DNA from: PALSA-1006 sp036171275
GTDB lineage: Bacteria > Pseudomonadota > Gammaproteobacteria > Burkholderiales > Gallionellaceae
DNA length: 64,000 nucleotides
Assembly: GCA_036171275.1 (NCBI GenBank)
Contig: JAVHQT010000015.1
Coordinates: 1 to 64,000, forward strand
Reading direction: 5' to 3'
The notes below the pieces were generated by a model. That model was given only the letters and a program-made list of their open reading frames with translations, was not told the DNA's origin and searched no databases. The translations under genes were made by a program, and so were the position numbers. Each line of letters starts with the position of its first letter. The stretch's first letter is position 1. Of the stretch, positions 9,501-17,448 are shown in pieces.

Positions 9501-11288
9501 ATCAAGCAAGTTGCATCGGGACGTTTTGGTGTGACGGCGGAATATCTGGCCAGCGCTGATCAAATTCAAATCAAGATGGCGCAAGGCGCGAAACCAGGCG
9601 AGGGTGGTCAGCTGCCGGGCGGTAAAGTATCTGAATACATTGCGAAATTACGGTTTTCCGTACCGGGTGTCGGGCTGATTTCACCGCCACCGCATCATGA
9701 TATTTATTCGATTGAGGATTTGGCACAGCTGATTCACGATTTGAAAAACGCCAATTCCAACGCCTCGATTTCGGTCAAATTAGTGTCCGAAGTCGGTGTA
9801 GGGACAGTGGCGGCCGGCGTTTCTAAAGCGAAAGCGGATCACATTGTGGTGTCCGGTTACGATGGCGGCACCGGGGCGTCACCGCTGTCGTCGATTAAAC
9901 ATGCTGGGACGCCTTGGGAACTGGGTTTGGCGGAAGCGCAACAAACATTGGTACTCAATAAATTGCGCGGTCGCGTCGGTTTGCAGGTGGATGGTCAACT
10001 AAAAACTGGGCGGGATGTGTTGATCGGCGCGTTGCTAGGAGCGGATGAGTTCGGTTTTGCCACCGCACCGCTGGTGGTAGAAGGTTGCATCATGATGCGC
10101 AAGTGTCATCTAAATACCTGCCCAGTCGGCGTGGCAACGCAAGACCCTGAATTACGCAAAAAATTTACCGGACAGCCGGAACACGTGGTCAACTTCTTTT
10201 TCTTCCTTGCAGAAGAAGTGCGCGAATGGATGGCAAAAATCGGGATTCGTCAATTCGAAGATCTGATTGGACGCAGCGATTTGCTGGAAATGAATGTCAG
10301 TATCGCGCATTGGAAATCGCAAGGATTGGACTTCTCTAAAGTGTTCCATCAGCCGCAAGTGAGTGCTGATGTGGCAAGACGGCATTGCGAACAACAAGAT
10401 CATGAATTAAATAAAGCCCTTGATAATCAACTAATTACAGAATCTCAGCCAGCGCTGGAACATAAAAAACCAGTGACGATTGAAAGCGCAATTGGGAATT
10501 TCAACCGCACGGTTGGTACGATGTTGTCGCACGAAGTGGCTAAACGGTATGGTCAGGCCGGTTTACCAGCCGATACGATTAGCGTGAAATTTCACGGCAC
10601 AGCTGGGCAAAGTTTCGGTGCATTCTTGGCGCATGGAATTAGCTTTGAACTGACCGGCGAAGGCAATGATTACGTCGGCAAAGGATTGTGCGGCGGACGA
10701 ATTGTGGTGAAACCGACCGATGATTGTAAAATTGTCGCGGAAGAAAATATCATCGTTGGTAACACCGTTTTATACGGCGCAACATCCGGCGAATGTTATT
10801 TCCGAGGGGTGGCGGGCGAACGCTTCGCAGTGCGCAACTCCGGCGCGGTAGCGGTGGTCGAGGGGTTGGGCGATCACGGTTGCGAATATATGACCGGCGG
10901 AATGGTGGTGGTGCTGGGTCAAACAGGTCGGAACTTCGCGGCGGGGATGTCGGGCGGCGTGGCTTATGTGTTGGACGAAGAAGGGACATTTGCTAAACGC
11001 TGCAATATGTCGATGGTGGCATTGGAGGCTGTTCCTGAAGAAGCGGCTGCCAGTGAAACCGGCGAAGTCAGCATGCACGGTCGTGTGCATTTGAACCACT
11101 TGGGTAAGGCAGATGAAGCTGCATTACGCGGCAAGATTGAACGACATGTGCGGTACACCGGCAGTTTGCGCGCTAAAGAAATTTTAGATAACTGGAGTCG
11201 TTACTTGCCGAAATTCGTTAAGGTAATGCCAACAGAATACAAGCGTGCACTGCTGGAAATGGCAGCGCAACAAAAGGAGGTGGCATGA
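6591..11288 (+). CDS. gltB: Glutamate synthase (NADPH) large subunit
   Basis: GltB makes two glutamates from glutamine and 2-oxoglutarate with electrons from GltD. The chosen GTG 6591 follows GAGG (6581-6584) and yields 1565 residues. Cys34 in HDACGVGF is the N-terminal nucleophile of the glutaminase domain, so a ~33-residue propeptide is expected to be removed. The central domain and FMN-binding synthase domain follow, with the 3Fe-4S cysteines in a CX5CX4C pattern at about C1166, C1172 and C1177, then the C-terminal beta-helix domain rich in glycine (GGRIVVKP, GATSGECYFRG). An excellent AGGAGGTG at the very end of the gene precedes a small overlapping reading frame leading to gltD. Confidence 0.98.
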   Translation: MNHFSVLKNSEVSTSSTLPEQQGLYDPQHEHDACGVGFVAHIKGQKSHDMVSQGLQILENLTHRGAVGADPLAGDGAGILIQIPDHFLRDEMGWGKISLPAVGDYGVGMLFLPRDDTARAACENVIAQKITAEGQVLIGWRDVPVDGSSLGESVKAVEPVVRQVFIARGKKTADQDSFERKLFVIRKTAEHAIRALPKKQGKGFYVPSLSSRTIVYKGMLLADQVGKYFLDLKDSRVISALALVHQRFSTNTFPTWDRAHPFRMIAHNGEINTLRGNVNWMAARHAAMSSKFLGEDLEKLWPLIVDGQSDSACFDNALELLVAGGYPLPHAMMLLIPEAWAGNPLMDEERRAFYEYHAALMEPWDGPAAVAFTDGQLIGATLDRNGLRPARYIITEDDVVLMASEMGVLPIPQHKIVKKWRLQPGKMFLIDMQAGRIVDDAELKTQLANAKPYRNWIEKSRYFLADLPVAKDKFALKESLLDTQQAFGYSQEDLKFLIAPMATAGEEANGSMGNDAALPILSNKNKTLYNYFKQLFAQVTNPPIDPIREEIVMSLTTFIGPKPNLLGIDETNPPLRLEAHQPVLSNEDIAKLINLKKTTKGEFKALVLDITYPAKKGAAGCEKALKELRKAAEDSVADGFNVLILSDRATSRERLAIPALLATAGVHHHLVRAGLRTSTGLVVDTGSARETHHVALLAGYGAEAVCPWLVFDTLEAIAADLPGKIDAYEAKKRFIKGVNKGLLKVMSKMGISTYQSYCGAQIFEAIGLNAEFIAEYFTGTATQIEGIGLAEVAQEAAQMHSSAFGNDPVLANQLDAGGEYAFRIRGEEHMWTPDSIAKLQHATRANNFNTYKEYAKLINEQAHKLKTLRGLFEIKPAGAPVPIEEVEPAKEIVKRFVTGAMSLGSISTEAHTTLAVAMNRIGGKSNTGEGGEDSNRFRILKAGDKLSEIIGKNRIATDLVMKEGDSLRSRIKQVASGRFGVTAEYLASADQIQIKMAQGAKPGEGGQLPGGKVSEYIAKLRFSVPGVGLISPPPHHDIYSIEDLAQLIHDLKNANSNASISVKLVSEVGVGTVAAGVSKAKADHIVVSGYDGGTGASPLSSIKHAGTPWELGLAEAQQTLVLNKLRGRVGLQVDGQLKTGRDVLIGALLGADEFGFATAPLVVEGCIMMRKCHLNTCPVGVATQDPELRKKFTGQPEHVVNFFFFLAEEVREWMAKIGIRQFEDLIGRSDLLEMNVSIAHWKSQGLDFSKVFHQPQVSADVARRHCEQQDHELNKALDNQLITESQPALEHKKPVTIESAIGNFNRTVGTMLSHEVAKRYGQAGLPADTISVKFHGTAGQSFGAFLAHGISFELTGEGNDYVGKGLCGGRIVVKPTDDCKIVAEENIIVGNTVLYGATSGECYFRGVAGERFAVRNSGAVAVVEGLGDHGCEYMTGGMVVVLGQTGRNFAAGMSGGVAYVLDEEGTFAKRCNMSMVALEAVPEEAAASETGEVSMHGRVHLNHLGKADEAALRGKIERHVRYTGSLRAKEILDNWSRYLPKFVKVMPTEYKRALLEMAAQQKEVA

Positions 11289-11431
11289 AAAACACGTTCA
11301 CTTTGAGGGGCAGGCGTAGCGCGATTTTCGGCGCCGGCATGCTTCGCCCTGATTTATTTGCTTGCGCGCAGCGTGAAGCTTTGCAATTCATTTCCCAAAA
11401 CCACTCTTGCAAGGATTTTTATCATGGGTAA
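11285..11431 (+). CDS. 48-residue reading frame bridging gltB and gltD (possible coupling peptide)
   Basis: ATG 11285 overlaps the gltB stop as ATGA and is preceded by a near-ideal Shine-Dalgarno (AGGAGGTG) inside gltB. The frame encodes a 48-residue basic, Cys-containing peptide (start MKNTFTLRGRR) and its TAA at 11429-11431 lies inside the first codons of gltD. No similarity is recognised. It may be a coupling reading frame that carries ribosomes through the 135-base gap to gltD, or a chance frame next to a strong ribosome site. Confidence 0.4.
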   Translation: MKNTFTLRGRRSAIFGAGMLRPDLFACAQREALQFISQNHSCKDFYHG

Positions 11432-12887
11432 GCCAACCGGATTTATGGAGTTTTCACGCCTGAATGAAACCTATGCGCCTGTTAAATTGCGCTTAAAAAA
11501 CTATCAGGAATTCGTTGCGCATTTGTCCGATGACGAAGCAAAACAACAAGGTGCGCGTTGTATGGATTGCGGAATTCCGTTTTGCAATAACGGCTGCCCA
11601 GTCAACAACATTATTCCGGATTGGAACGATTTGGTGTATCACGGCAATTGGCGAACCGCACTAGACGTGCTGCATTCAACCAATAACTTTCCTGAAGTCA
11701 CGGGACGGATTTGTCCCGCACCGTGCGAAGCCGCCTGTACGTTAAATATCAATAATGATGCGGTTGGGATTAAATCGATTGAGCACGCGATTATCGACAA
11801 AGGGCTTGAAAACGGTTGGATCTTGCCCCAGCCGGCTGCGATTAAAACCGGTAAAAAAGTGGCGATTGTCGGTTCGGGTCCTGCAGGATTGGCGGCAGCG
11901 CAGCAGTTGGCACGCGCTGGGCATTCAGTCACTGTTTATGAAAAAAATAGTCGCATTGGCGGATTAATGCGCTACGGCATACCTGATTTTAAATTAGATA
12001 AAAAGCTACTAGATTTTCGCATGGAGCAGTTGCAGGCTGAAGGCGTTGAATTCCGCACCAGCACCTTTATTGGCAAAGTTGCCCCAGGCAAAGGCACAGC
12101 CAATGATGCACAACAAACCATTTCCCCTGCTGATCTGCAAAAGAAATTTGATGCCGTGATTTTAGCGGGCGGTTCAGAGCATCCGCGCGATTTGCCCGCG
12201 CCAGGACGTGATTTGCGTGGCGTGCATTTCGCGCTGGAGTTTTTGATTCCACAAAATAAAGAACTCGCCGGCGACGCGCCGAATCCGATCAATGTCAAAG
12301 GCAAACACGTGCTGGTCATTGGCGGCGGCGATACTGGCTCGGATTGTGTCGGCACTTCTAACCGGCAAGGCGCAAAATTGGTGACGCAAATCGAAGTGAT
12401 GCCGCGTGCGCCTGAGCAAGAAAATCGGCCGTTGACTTGGCCTAATTGGCCAATGCGCTTACGGACTTCAAGTTCCCATGACGAAGGTTGCGTCCGAGAT
12501 TGGGCAATTTCCACCAAAGAATTTGTCGGTGAAAAAGGGGTGCTTAAGTCGGTTAAGGCGATTCGGGTTGAATTTAAAGACGGCAAAATGGTGGAAATTG
12601 CCGGCAGCGAATTTGAAATCAAGGCCGACTTTGTTTTGCTGGCAATGGGATTTACCAATCCGCTTGCCCCTGTGCTAGATGCCTTTGGTGTTGAAAAAGA
12701 TGCGCGTGGCAATGCCAAAGCCAACACGGAAGGTGCTGCGTGCTATCAAACCAATGTGCAAAAAGTTTTCGCGGCGGGCGATATGCGGCGCGGCCAATCG
12801 TTAGTGGTGTGGGCGATTCGTGAAGGGCGGCAAGCCGCACGGGCAGTCGATGAATTCCTGATGGGAAGCTCGGTTTTACCTCGATAA
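11424..12887 (+). CDS. gltD: Glutamate synthase (NADPH) small subunit
   Basis: GltD takes electrons from NADPH and passes them through FAD and 4Fe-4S clusters to GltB. The N-terminal ~110 residues hold the cluster cysteines (CMDCGIPFCNNGCP and CPAPCEAAC). FAD binding follows at IVGSGPAGLAAA and NADPH binding at VIGGGDTGSDC. ATG 11424 is preceded by AAGGA (11411-11415) and gives 487 residues; the longer frame to 11358 lacks a ribosome site. Transcription is almost certainly shared with gltB. Confidence 0.97.
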   Translation: MGKPTGFMEFSRLNETYAPVKLRLKNYQEFVAHLSDDEAKQQGARCMDCGIPFCNNGCPVNNIIPDWNDLVYHGNWRTALDVLHSTNNFPEVTGRICPAPCEAACTLNINNDAVGIKSIEHAIIDKGLENGWILPQPAAIKTGKKVAIVGSGPAGLAAAQQLARAGHSVTVYEKNSRIGGLMRYGIPDFKLDKKLLDFRMEQLQAEGVEFRTSTFIGKVAPGKGTANDAQQTISPADLQKKFDAVILAGGSEHPRDLPAPGRDLRGVHFALEFLIPQNKELAGDAPNPINVKGKHVLVIGGGDTGSDCVGTSNRQGAKLVTQIEVMPRAPEQENRPLTWPNWPMRLRTSSSHDEGCVRDWAISTKEFVGEKGVLKSVKAIRVEFKDGKMVEIAGSEFEIKADFVLLAMGFTNPLAPVLDAFGVEKDARGNAKANTEGAACYQTNVQKVFAAGDMRRGQSLVVWAIREGRQAARAVDEFLMGSSVLPR

Positions 12888-12902
12888 AAGCATTCTTTGT
12901 CC

Positions 12903-12961
12903 CGCAGGTTAACGCAGTTTAAGCTGAAGAGAACGCTGCGTTAATCTGCGGTAATTTTTTT
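12903..12961 (+). terminator. Terminator after gltD
   Basis: Inverted arms CGCAGGTTAACGCAG (12903-12917) and CTGCGTTAATCTGCG (12936-12950) are followed by a T tract (12954-12961), just upstream of the hemE ribosome site. Confidence 0.8.
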
Positions 12962-12976
12962 AAAAATAGGATAACC

Positions 12977-14041
12977 ATGAACTTTAATTTGAAAAATGAC
13001 ACCTTTTTGCGTGCGCTGTTGCGACAACCCACTGCCTACACCCCAGTTTGGATGATGCGACAAGCTGGGCGGTTTTTGCCGGAATACTGTGCTACCCGCA
13101 AACGCGCTGGCAGCTTTGTCAAGCTGTGCAAAAGTCCTGATATGGCAACTGAAGTTTCTTTGCAGCCGGTCGAACGTTTTCCCTTAGATGCGGCAATTTT
13201 GTTTTCCGACATTTTGACCGTCCCTGATGCGATGGGCTTGGGGCTGTATTTTGCCGAAGGCGAGGGGCCAAAATTTGAACGTCCACTACGTGACGAGGCG
13301 GCAATCAAAGCTTTGCGCGTTCCCGATGTGGGCACGGAATTAAAATATGTAACAGACGCCGTTTCGCAAATTCGCAAGGCGCTAGACGGCAGCGTGCCAC
13401 TGATTGGCTTTTCGGGCAGTCCGTGGACATTGTCCTGTTATATGGTGGAAGGCGGCAGCAGCGACGATTACGCTCGCGTCAAAACCTTGATGTATAAAGA
13501 GCCCAAATTGATGCACCACATTTTGGAAGTGACGGCGCAATCGGTGATTGCGTACCTCAATGCTCAAATTCAAGCCGGTGCGCAAGCAGTGATGATTTTT
13601 GATTCGTGGGGCGGCGCTTTGTCTCATGGCGCTTACCACGAATTTTCCCTGCCTTACATTCAGCGCATTGTTGAGGGATTGATTAAAGAAAAAGACGGTG
13701 TGCGGATTCCGTCAATTGTCTTTACCAAAGGCGGTGGCTTGTGGATTGAAAGCATTGCCGCCATCGGTTGCGATGCCATTGGACTGGATTGGACGATGGA
13801 CATTGGCGTGGCGCGGCAAAAGGTTGGCGACAAAGTGGCATTGCAAGGCAATCTTGATCCCACAGTGTTGTTTGCGACGCCAGAAGTGATTGGCAATGAA
13901 GTGGAAAAAGTGCTGACTAGTTTTGGTTTCGGTAGTGGCCACGTGTTTAATTTGGGGCACGGTATTTCGCAATTTACCAACCCAGATAATGCCGCTGCGC
14001 TGGTGCGATCTGTGCATGAATTGAGTCGTAAATACCATTAA
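12977..14041 (+). CDS. hemE: Uroporphyrinogen decarboxylase
   Basis: HemE decarboxylates the four acetate side chains of uroporphyrinogen III to give coproporphyrinogen III in haem synthesis. Both family signatures are present: PVWMMRQAGR near residue 25 and GFSGSPWTLSCYMVEG near 140. The length, 354 residues, is typical. TAGGATAA precedes ATG 12977. Its place behind gltBD matches the Pseudomonas order, though a terminator separates them here, so it probably has its own promoter. Confidence 0.97.
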   Translation: MNFNLKNDTFLRALLRQPTAYTPVWMMRQAGRFLPEYCATRKRAGSFVKLCKSPDMATEVSLQPVERFPLDAAILFSDILTVPDAMGLGLYFAEGEGPKFERPLRDEAAIKALRVPDVGTELKYVTDAVSQIRKALDGSVPLIGFSGSPWTLSCYMVEGGSSDDYARVKTLMYKEPKLMHHILEVTAQSVIAYLNAQIQAGAQAVMIFDSWGGALSHGAYHEFSLPYIQRIVEGLIKEKDGVRIPSIVFTKGGGLWIESIAAIGCDAIGLDWTMDIGVARQKVGDKVALQGNLDPTVLFATPEVIGNEVEKVLTSFGFGSGHVFNLGHGISQFTNPDNAAALVRSVHELSRKYH

Positions 14042-14115
14042 GACCCTGCAGATTAGATTAAACGCTCGCTTCGGGCGCTGCGACTAAGTCAACCGTTTAT
14101 TGGTGATCATTTGTT

Positions 14116-14135
14116 GTAAGTTGTTGATTTAATTG
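14116..14135 (+). repeat. Copy of the 20-base motif downstream of hemE
   Basis: Reads GTAAGTTGTTGATTTAATTG; 18 of 20 positions match the consensus. Intergenic, between convergent hemE and rmuC. The reverse strand fits WATCAANNNNTTR. Confidence 0.7.
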
Positions 14136-14196
14136 ATATTTATTTCGTTATGGCGCCATACGTCGCTGTTGAAGTAGGCAAGCGGTTTTGCGCACA

Positions 14197-14216
14197 GTCG
14201 GGACTTTAGTCCCGAC
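14197..14216. terminator. Perfect hairpin between convergent hemE and rmuC
   Basis: GTCGGGAC-TTTA-GTCCCGAC is a perfect 8-base-pair stem. It sits in the 231-base convergent interval and could stop transcription from either side, although no long T tract adjoins it. Nothing else is visible in this interval apart from the motif copy at 14116. Confidence 0.5.
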
Positions 14217-14272
14217 AAGGACTGACCATTTTTTGCCGGTGGCGAATCGACGAAATCAAGCTGGATTTTCTC

Positions 14273-15562
14273 TTAAGAGACCAACGTCAGTTTATCGGTG
14301 TGGGGTTCATTTTCCAGTTGCACCTGTTCAATACTGACGAAGCGTTTCGAAATTTTTTGACTGGTGGTATGCACGTCCTGTGCGTCTTCATGCGCTTGCC
14401 GAATATGGTCTGCCAACTTCTTCATCCGTTCGTCGAAGCGCCCAAATTCTTTGCCCAATTTAGCTAACTCGTCTTTAATAATATGCACTTGCTTGCGAGT
14501 TTCCACATCTTTCATTACCGCGCGTGCCGTGTTCAATACGGCCATCAACGTGGTCGGCGACACCATCCAGACACGCCGCGTCATGGCGTAATCGACTAAA
14601 TCGGCATGATGCGCGTGGATTTCAGCAAACACCGCTTCAGCGGGAATAAACATCACGGCACCGTCCGAGGTGACAGTCGGAATAATGTATTTGCTGCTAA
14701 TGTCATCAACGTGTTTTTTAATATCAGCTTTAAATTGTTTTTCGGCCAGCGCGCGTTCTGTCGGACTGGCAGCATCGAACATTCGGTGATAATTTTCGAG
14801 CGGAAATTTGGAATCAACTGCCACCATGCCAGTAGGGTCGGGTAGTTTTAACACGCAATCGGCGCGGCTATTATTGGGCAAGGTGTACTGCATTTCATAG
14901 CTTTGCGGCGACATCATATTCCGCACTAAATTTTCTAATTGCACCTCGCCGAACGCCCCGCGTGAGCGTTTGTCACCCAGTAAATCCTGCAAACTCACCA
15001 TATTCGTGGTCAGTCCGTCGATTTTCTTTTGCGCCTCATCGATCGTTGCCAGACGCGCCATCACGCTGACGAACGTGTCATTGGTTTTCTTAAAACCTTC
15101 GTCCAGTCGTTCGCTGACTTTGCCGCTAATTTGTTCTAAGCGCGCGTCCACCGTCTTACTCAAAGCATCCACCGTGCCGGACAAATGTAGCGTGGCTTGG
15201 CGAAAGGATTCTTGAATCAGCGTTTGGTCGGCGCGACCTTGTTCGGCTAATTTTTCCAGCGTTTGCGCCAGCATTTCGCTACGTAAACTATCTTGTTTAG
15301 CGTGTAAGGCATTTAACGCATCACGCGTGGCACGTAATTCCTCTGCCACGGCGGCGCGTAAGCGTTCCGATTGATCGGTTTGAACCGCCACCGCACGATC
15401 ACCTTGTTTATTCAAGCTATCGTGTAAATCGGACAGCATGGCTCGGTGTTGCTCGCTTAGAAGGTGCGCAGAATGGGTCGGAAGCGCGCGTAATTTAACG
15501 AAAAGTGCCAGTAATAAAAACACACAAACAGCACTCAAAGCCAGTAAAAAAAAATCGGTCAT
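14273..15562 (-). CDS. rmuC: DNA recombination protein RmuC
   Basis: RmuC-family proteins limit recombination at inverted repeats and carry a PD-(D/E)XK-like nuclease fold. The 429-residue protein has an N-terminal membrane segment (FFLLALSAVCVFLLLALFVK), a long coiled-coil region (~35-190), and the conserved catalytic domain beginning at GAFGEVQLENLV with ADCVLKLPDP, VDSKFPLENY and a conserved C-terminal helical part. The gene is monocistronic or preceded by the palindromic stretch at 15842. Confidence 0.93.
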   Translation of the reverse strand: MTDFFLLALSAVCVFLLLALFVKLRALPTHSAHLLSEQHRAMLSDLHDSLNKQGDRAVAVQTDQSERLRAAVAEELRATRDALNALHAKQDSLRSEMLAQTLEKLAEQGRADQTLIQESFRQATLHLSGTVDALSKTVDARLEQISGKVSERLDEGFKKTNDTFVSVMARLATIDEAQKKIDGLTTNMVSLQDLLGDKRSRGAFGEVQLENLVRNMMSPQSYEMQYTLPNNSRADCVLKLPDPTGMVAVDSKFPLENYHRMFDAASPTERALAEKQFKADIKKHVDDISSKYIIPTVTSDGAVMFIPAEAVFAEIHAHHADLVDYAMTRRVWMVSPTTLMAVLNTARAVMKDVETRKQVHIIKDELAKLGKEFGRFDERMKKLADHIRQAHEDAQDVHTTSQKISKRFVSIEQVQLENEPHTDKLTLVS

Positions 15563-16023
15563 AAAATAAAAAGGGCACGGAAATGGGCAGGCATTCTAAC
15601 AGCGACTGACCAATAAAATGAGGTTGCCAGCAGCCATTCTTCATCTGGGTGCTGCGGATTAAGGATCCGACTATACCAGGAGTGCGCAATAAAAAAATTA
15701 TCCAATCTAATCAGATAGATAGAAAATTTATCACGCTTTAACAAGCGCAGACAGTCAAGCATAAAATGACGCTTTTCGCGTGATGGAAGTGATGCCAGCA
15801 CAGCGAGTGTGCGTGTCAAGGTAAGGGTGTCGTGATGGCTTAGGTAATGTCACTGAGTAATGACATTACCTTTGGCTTGGCGCGACGGTGTTGAAAAAAG
15901 CGGATTAAATAGCGAATAAATCAATCGCGTGAAATCAATTCTTAACAAGTTCAGGCATAGGATTGATTGATTCGGAACTATCCAAAAAAATACAAAAAAA
16001 TAAACTTCGGTCTGATTGATACG
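15563..16023. other. 461-base interval between rmuC and argH, no convincing gene
   Basis: It holds a perfect 11-base inverted repeat (15842-15871) and an 86-codon minus-strand frame starting at TTG 15819 whose stop overlaps the rmuC start as ATGA. That frame has no ribosome site and no recognised similarity. The right end (15900-16020) is A-rich. Confidence 0.6.
15842..15871. promoter_or_regulatory. Perfect inverted repeat AGGTAATGTCA-N8-TGACATTACCT
   Basis: Eleven-base arms separated by 8 bases, centred ~290 bases upstream of the rmuC start. With no T tract, it is more like an operator or an RNA stem than a terminator. Confidence 0.5.
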
Positions 16024-17406
16024 TCAGCACTGCAAACTTCCCCGCGCCCGTTCAATCGCCGCCGCGACTTGTTGCGGTGCGGTGCCACCGATGTGGTTGC
16101 GCGCGGCTAGCGAGCCTTCCAGCGTTAGCACGGCATCAATATCCTCGGCGATTAAACTGGAAAATTGTTGTAATTGTGGCAGGCTTAATTCCGCCAAATC
16201 ACAACCTTGTTCCACCGCAAAACGCACTGCCAGCGCTACCGCTTCATGTGCATCTCGGAACGGCAGCCCTTTTTTCGCCAGATAATCCGCCAAGTCGGTG
16301 GCTGTGGCATACCCTTGCAGCGCAGCGCGGCGCATCGCCTCGGGTTTGACGGTAATGCCACGCATCATGTCGGCGTAAATGCGCAGGGTTTGCGTCAGCG
16401 TGTCCACGGTGTCAAACAGTGGTTCTTTGTCTTCCTGATTATCTTTGTTATACGCCAGCGGCTGACCTTTCATCAGCGTCAGCAACGCTACCAAATTCCC
16501 GTTCACGCGCCCGGTTTTGCCGCGCACCAATTCTGGCACGTCAGGATTTTTTTTCTGCGGCATGATGGACGAGCCCGTGCAAAAACGGTCGGCGATGTCG
16601 ATAAAACCAAAACGCGGACTCATCCACAAAATTAATTCTTCGGACAAACGCGACAAATGCGTCATAACGAGCGCGCCGACGGCGGTAAATTCAATCGCAA
16701 AATCACGGTCAGATACCGCATCCAGCGAGTTTTCGCACACGCCATCAAACGCTAGCAACTGTGCTACGCGTTCACGGTGAATCGGATAACTGGTTCCCGC
16801 CAACGCAGCTGCCCCCAGCGGCAAGCGATTGACGCGTTTTCGGCAATCGCGTAAGCGTTCGGAATCGCGCTTTAACATTTCAAAATACGCCATTAAATGA
16901 TGGGCAAAACTAACGGGTTGTGCCACTTGTAAATGGGTAAAACCGGGCAAAATGGTTTCGGTATGCGGCGCAGCCAAGTCTAGCAACGATATTTGTAACT
17001 CTTTGATTAAATTGAGTAAATTGTCAATTTCGTCACGCAAATATAAACGAATATCGGTGGCAACCTGGTCGTTGCGCGAACGTCCTGTGTGCAGGCGTTT
17101 CCCTGCATCACCCACTAGCGCAGTCAGGCGTTTTTCAATATTTAGATGCACGTCTTCCAAATCCAGTTGCCAGACAAATTCACCAGCCAGTACTTCTTTT
17201 TCAATCTGCACCATGCCGCGCCGAATATCGGCTAAATCGGCCGCGCTAATAATTTGGCATTCCGCTAGCATCTGTGCATGCGCCAGTGAACCTTGAATAT
17301 CCACCCGTGCTAGGCGTTTGTCGAAATCCACCGAGGCGGTAAAACGTTTCACTAATTCGGCGACTGGCTCATTAAAGCGCCCCGACCAAGCTTGTTTATC
17401 TTGCAT
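16024..17406 (-). CDS. argH: Argininosuccinate lyase
   Basis: ArgH splits argininosuccinate into arginine and fumarate, the last step of arginine synthesis. The fumarase/aspartase-superfamily signature GSSIMPQKKNPD lies at ~277-288. HTGRSRNDQVATD, which shapes the active site, is present. ATG 17406 (MQDKQAWSGRF) gives 460 residues, the family norm, and has AAGAGAT upstream; a 28-residue in-frame extension to 17490 overlaps the divergent gene's leader and is rejected. It is divergent from the sensor kinase, the arrangement known for argH and fimS-algR in Pseudomonas. Confidence 0.96.
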   Translation of the reverse strand: MQDKQAWSGRFNEPVAELVKRFTASVDFDKRLARVDIQGSLAHAQMLAECQIISAADLADIRRGMVQIEKEVLAGEFVWQLDLEDVHLNIEKRLTALVGDAGKRLHTGRSRNDQVATDIRLYLRDEIDNLLNLIKELQISLLDLAAPHTETILPGFTHLQVAQPVSFAHHLMAYFEMLKRDSERLRDCRKRVNRLPLGAAALAGTSYPIHRERVAQLLAFDGVCENSLDAVSDRDFAIEFTAVGALVMTHLSRLSEELILWMSPRFGFIDIADRFCTGSSIMPQKKNPDVPELVRGKTGRVNGNLVALLTLMKGQPLAYNKDNQEDKEPLFDTVDTLTQTLRIYADMMRGITVKPEAMRRAALQGYATATDLADYLAKKGLPFRDAHEAVALAVRFAVEQGCDLAELSLPQLQQFSSLIAEDIDAVLTLEGSLAARNHIGGTAPQQVAAAIERARGSLQC

Positions 17407-17448
17407 GATTGTTATCTCTTGTCCAAAATGTTCGGCAAGGAGAGTTCC

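Noticed and set aside
11972..12727. 251-codon minus-strand frame opposite gltD
   Set aside because: Antisense to conserved gltD motifs; Ser/Pro/Thr-rich translation with no family features.
15559..15819. 86-codon minus-strand frame ending at the rmuC start (ATGA overlap)
   Set aside because: TTG start without a ribosome site, no similarity; the overlap alone is not enough support.
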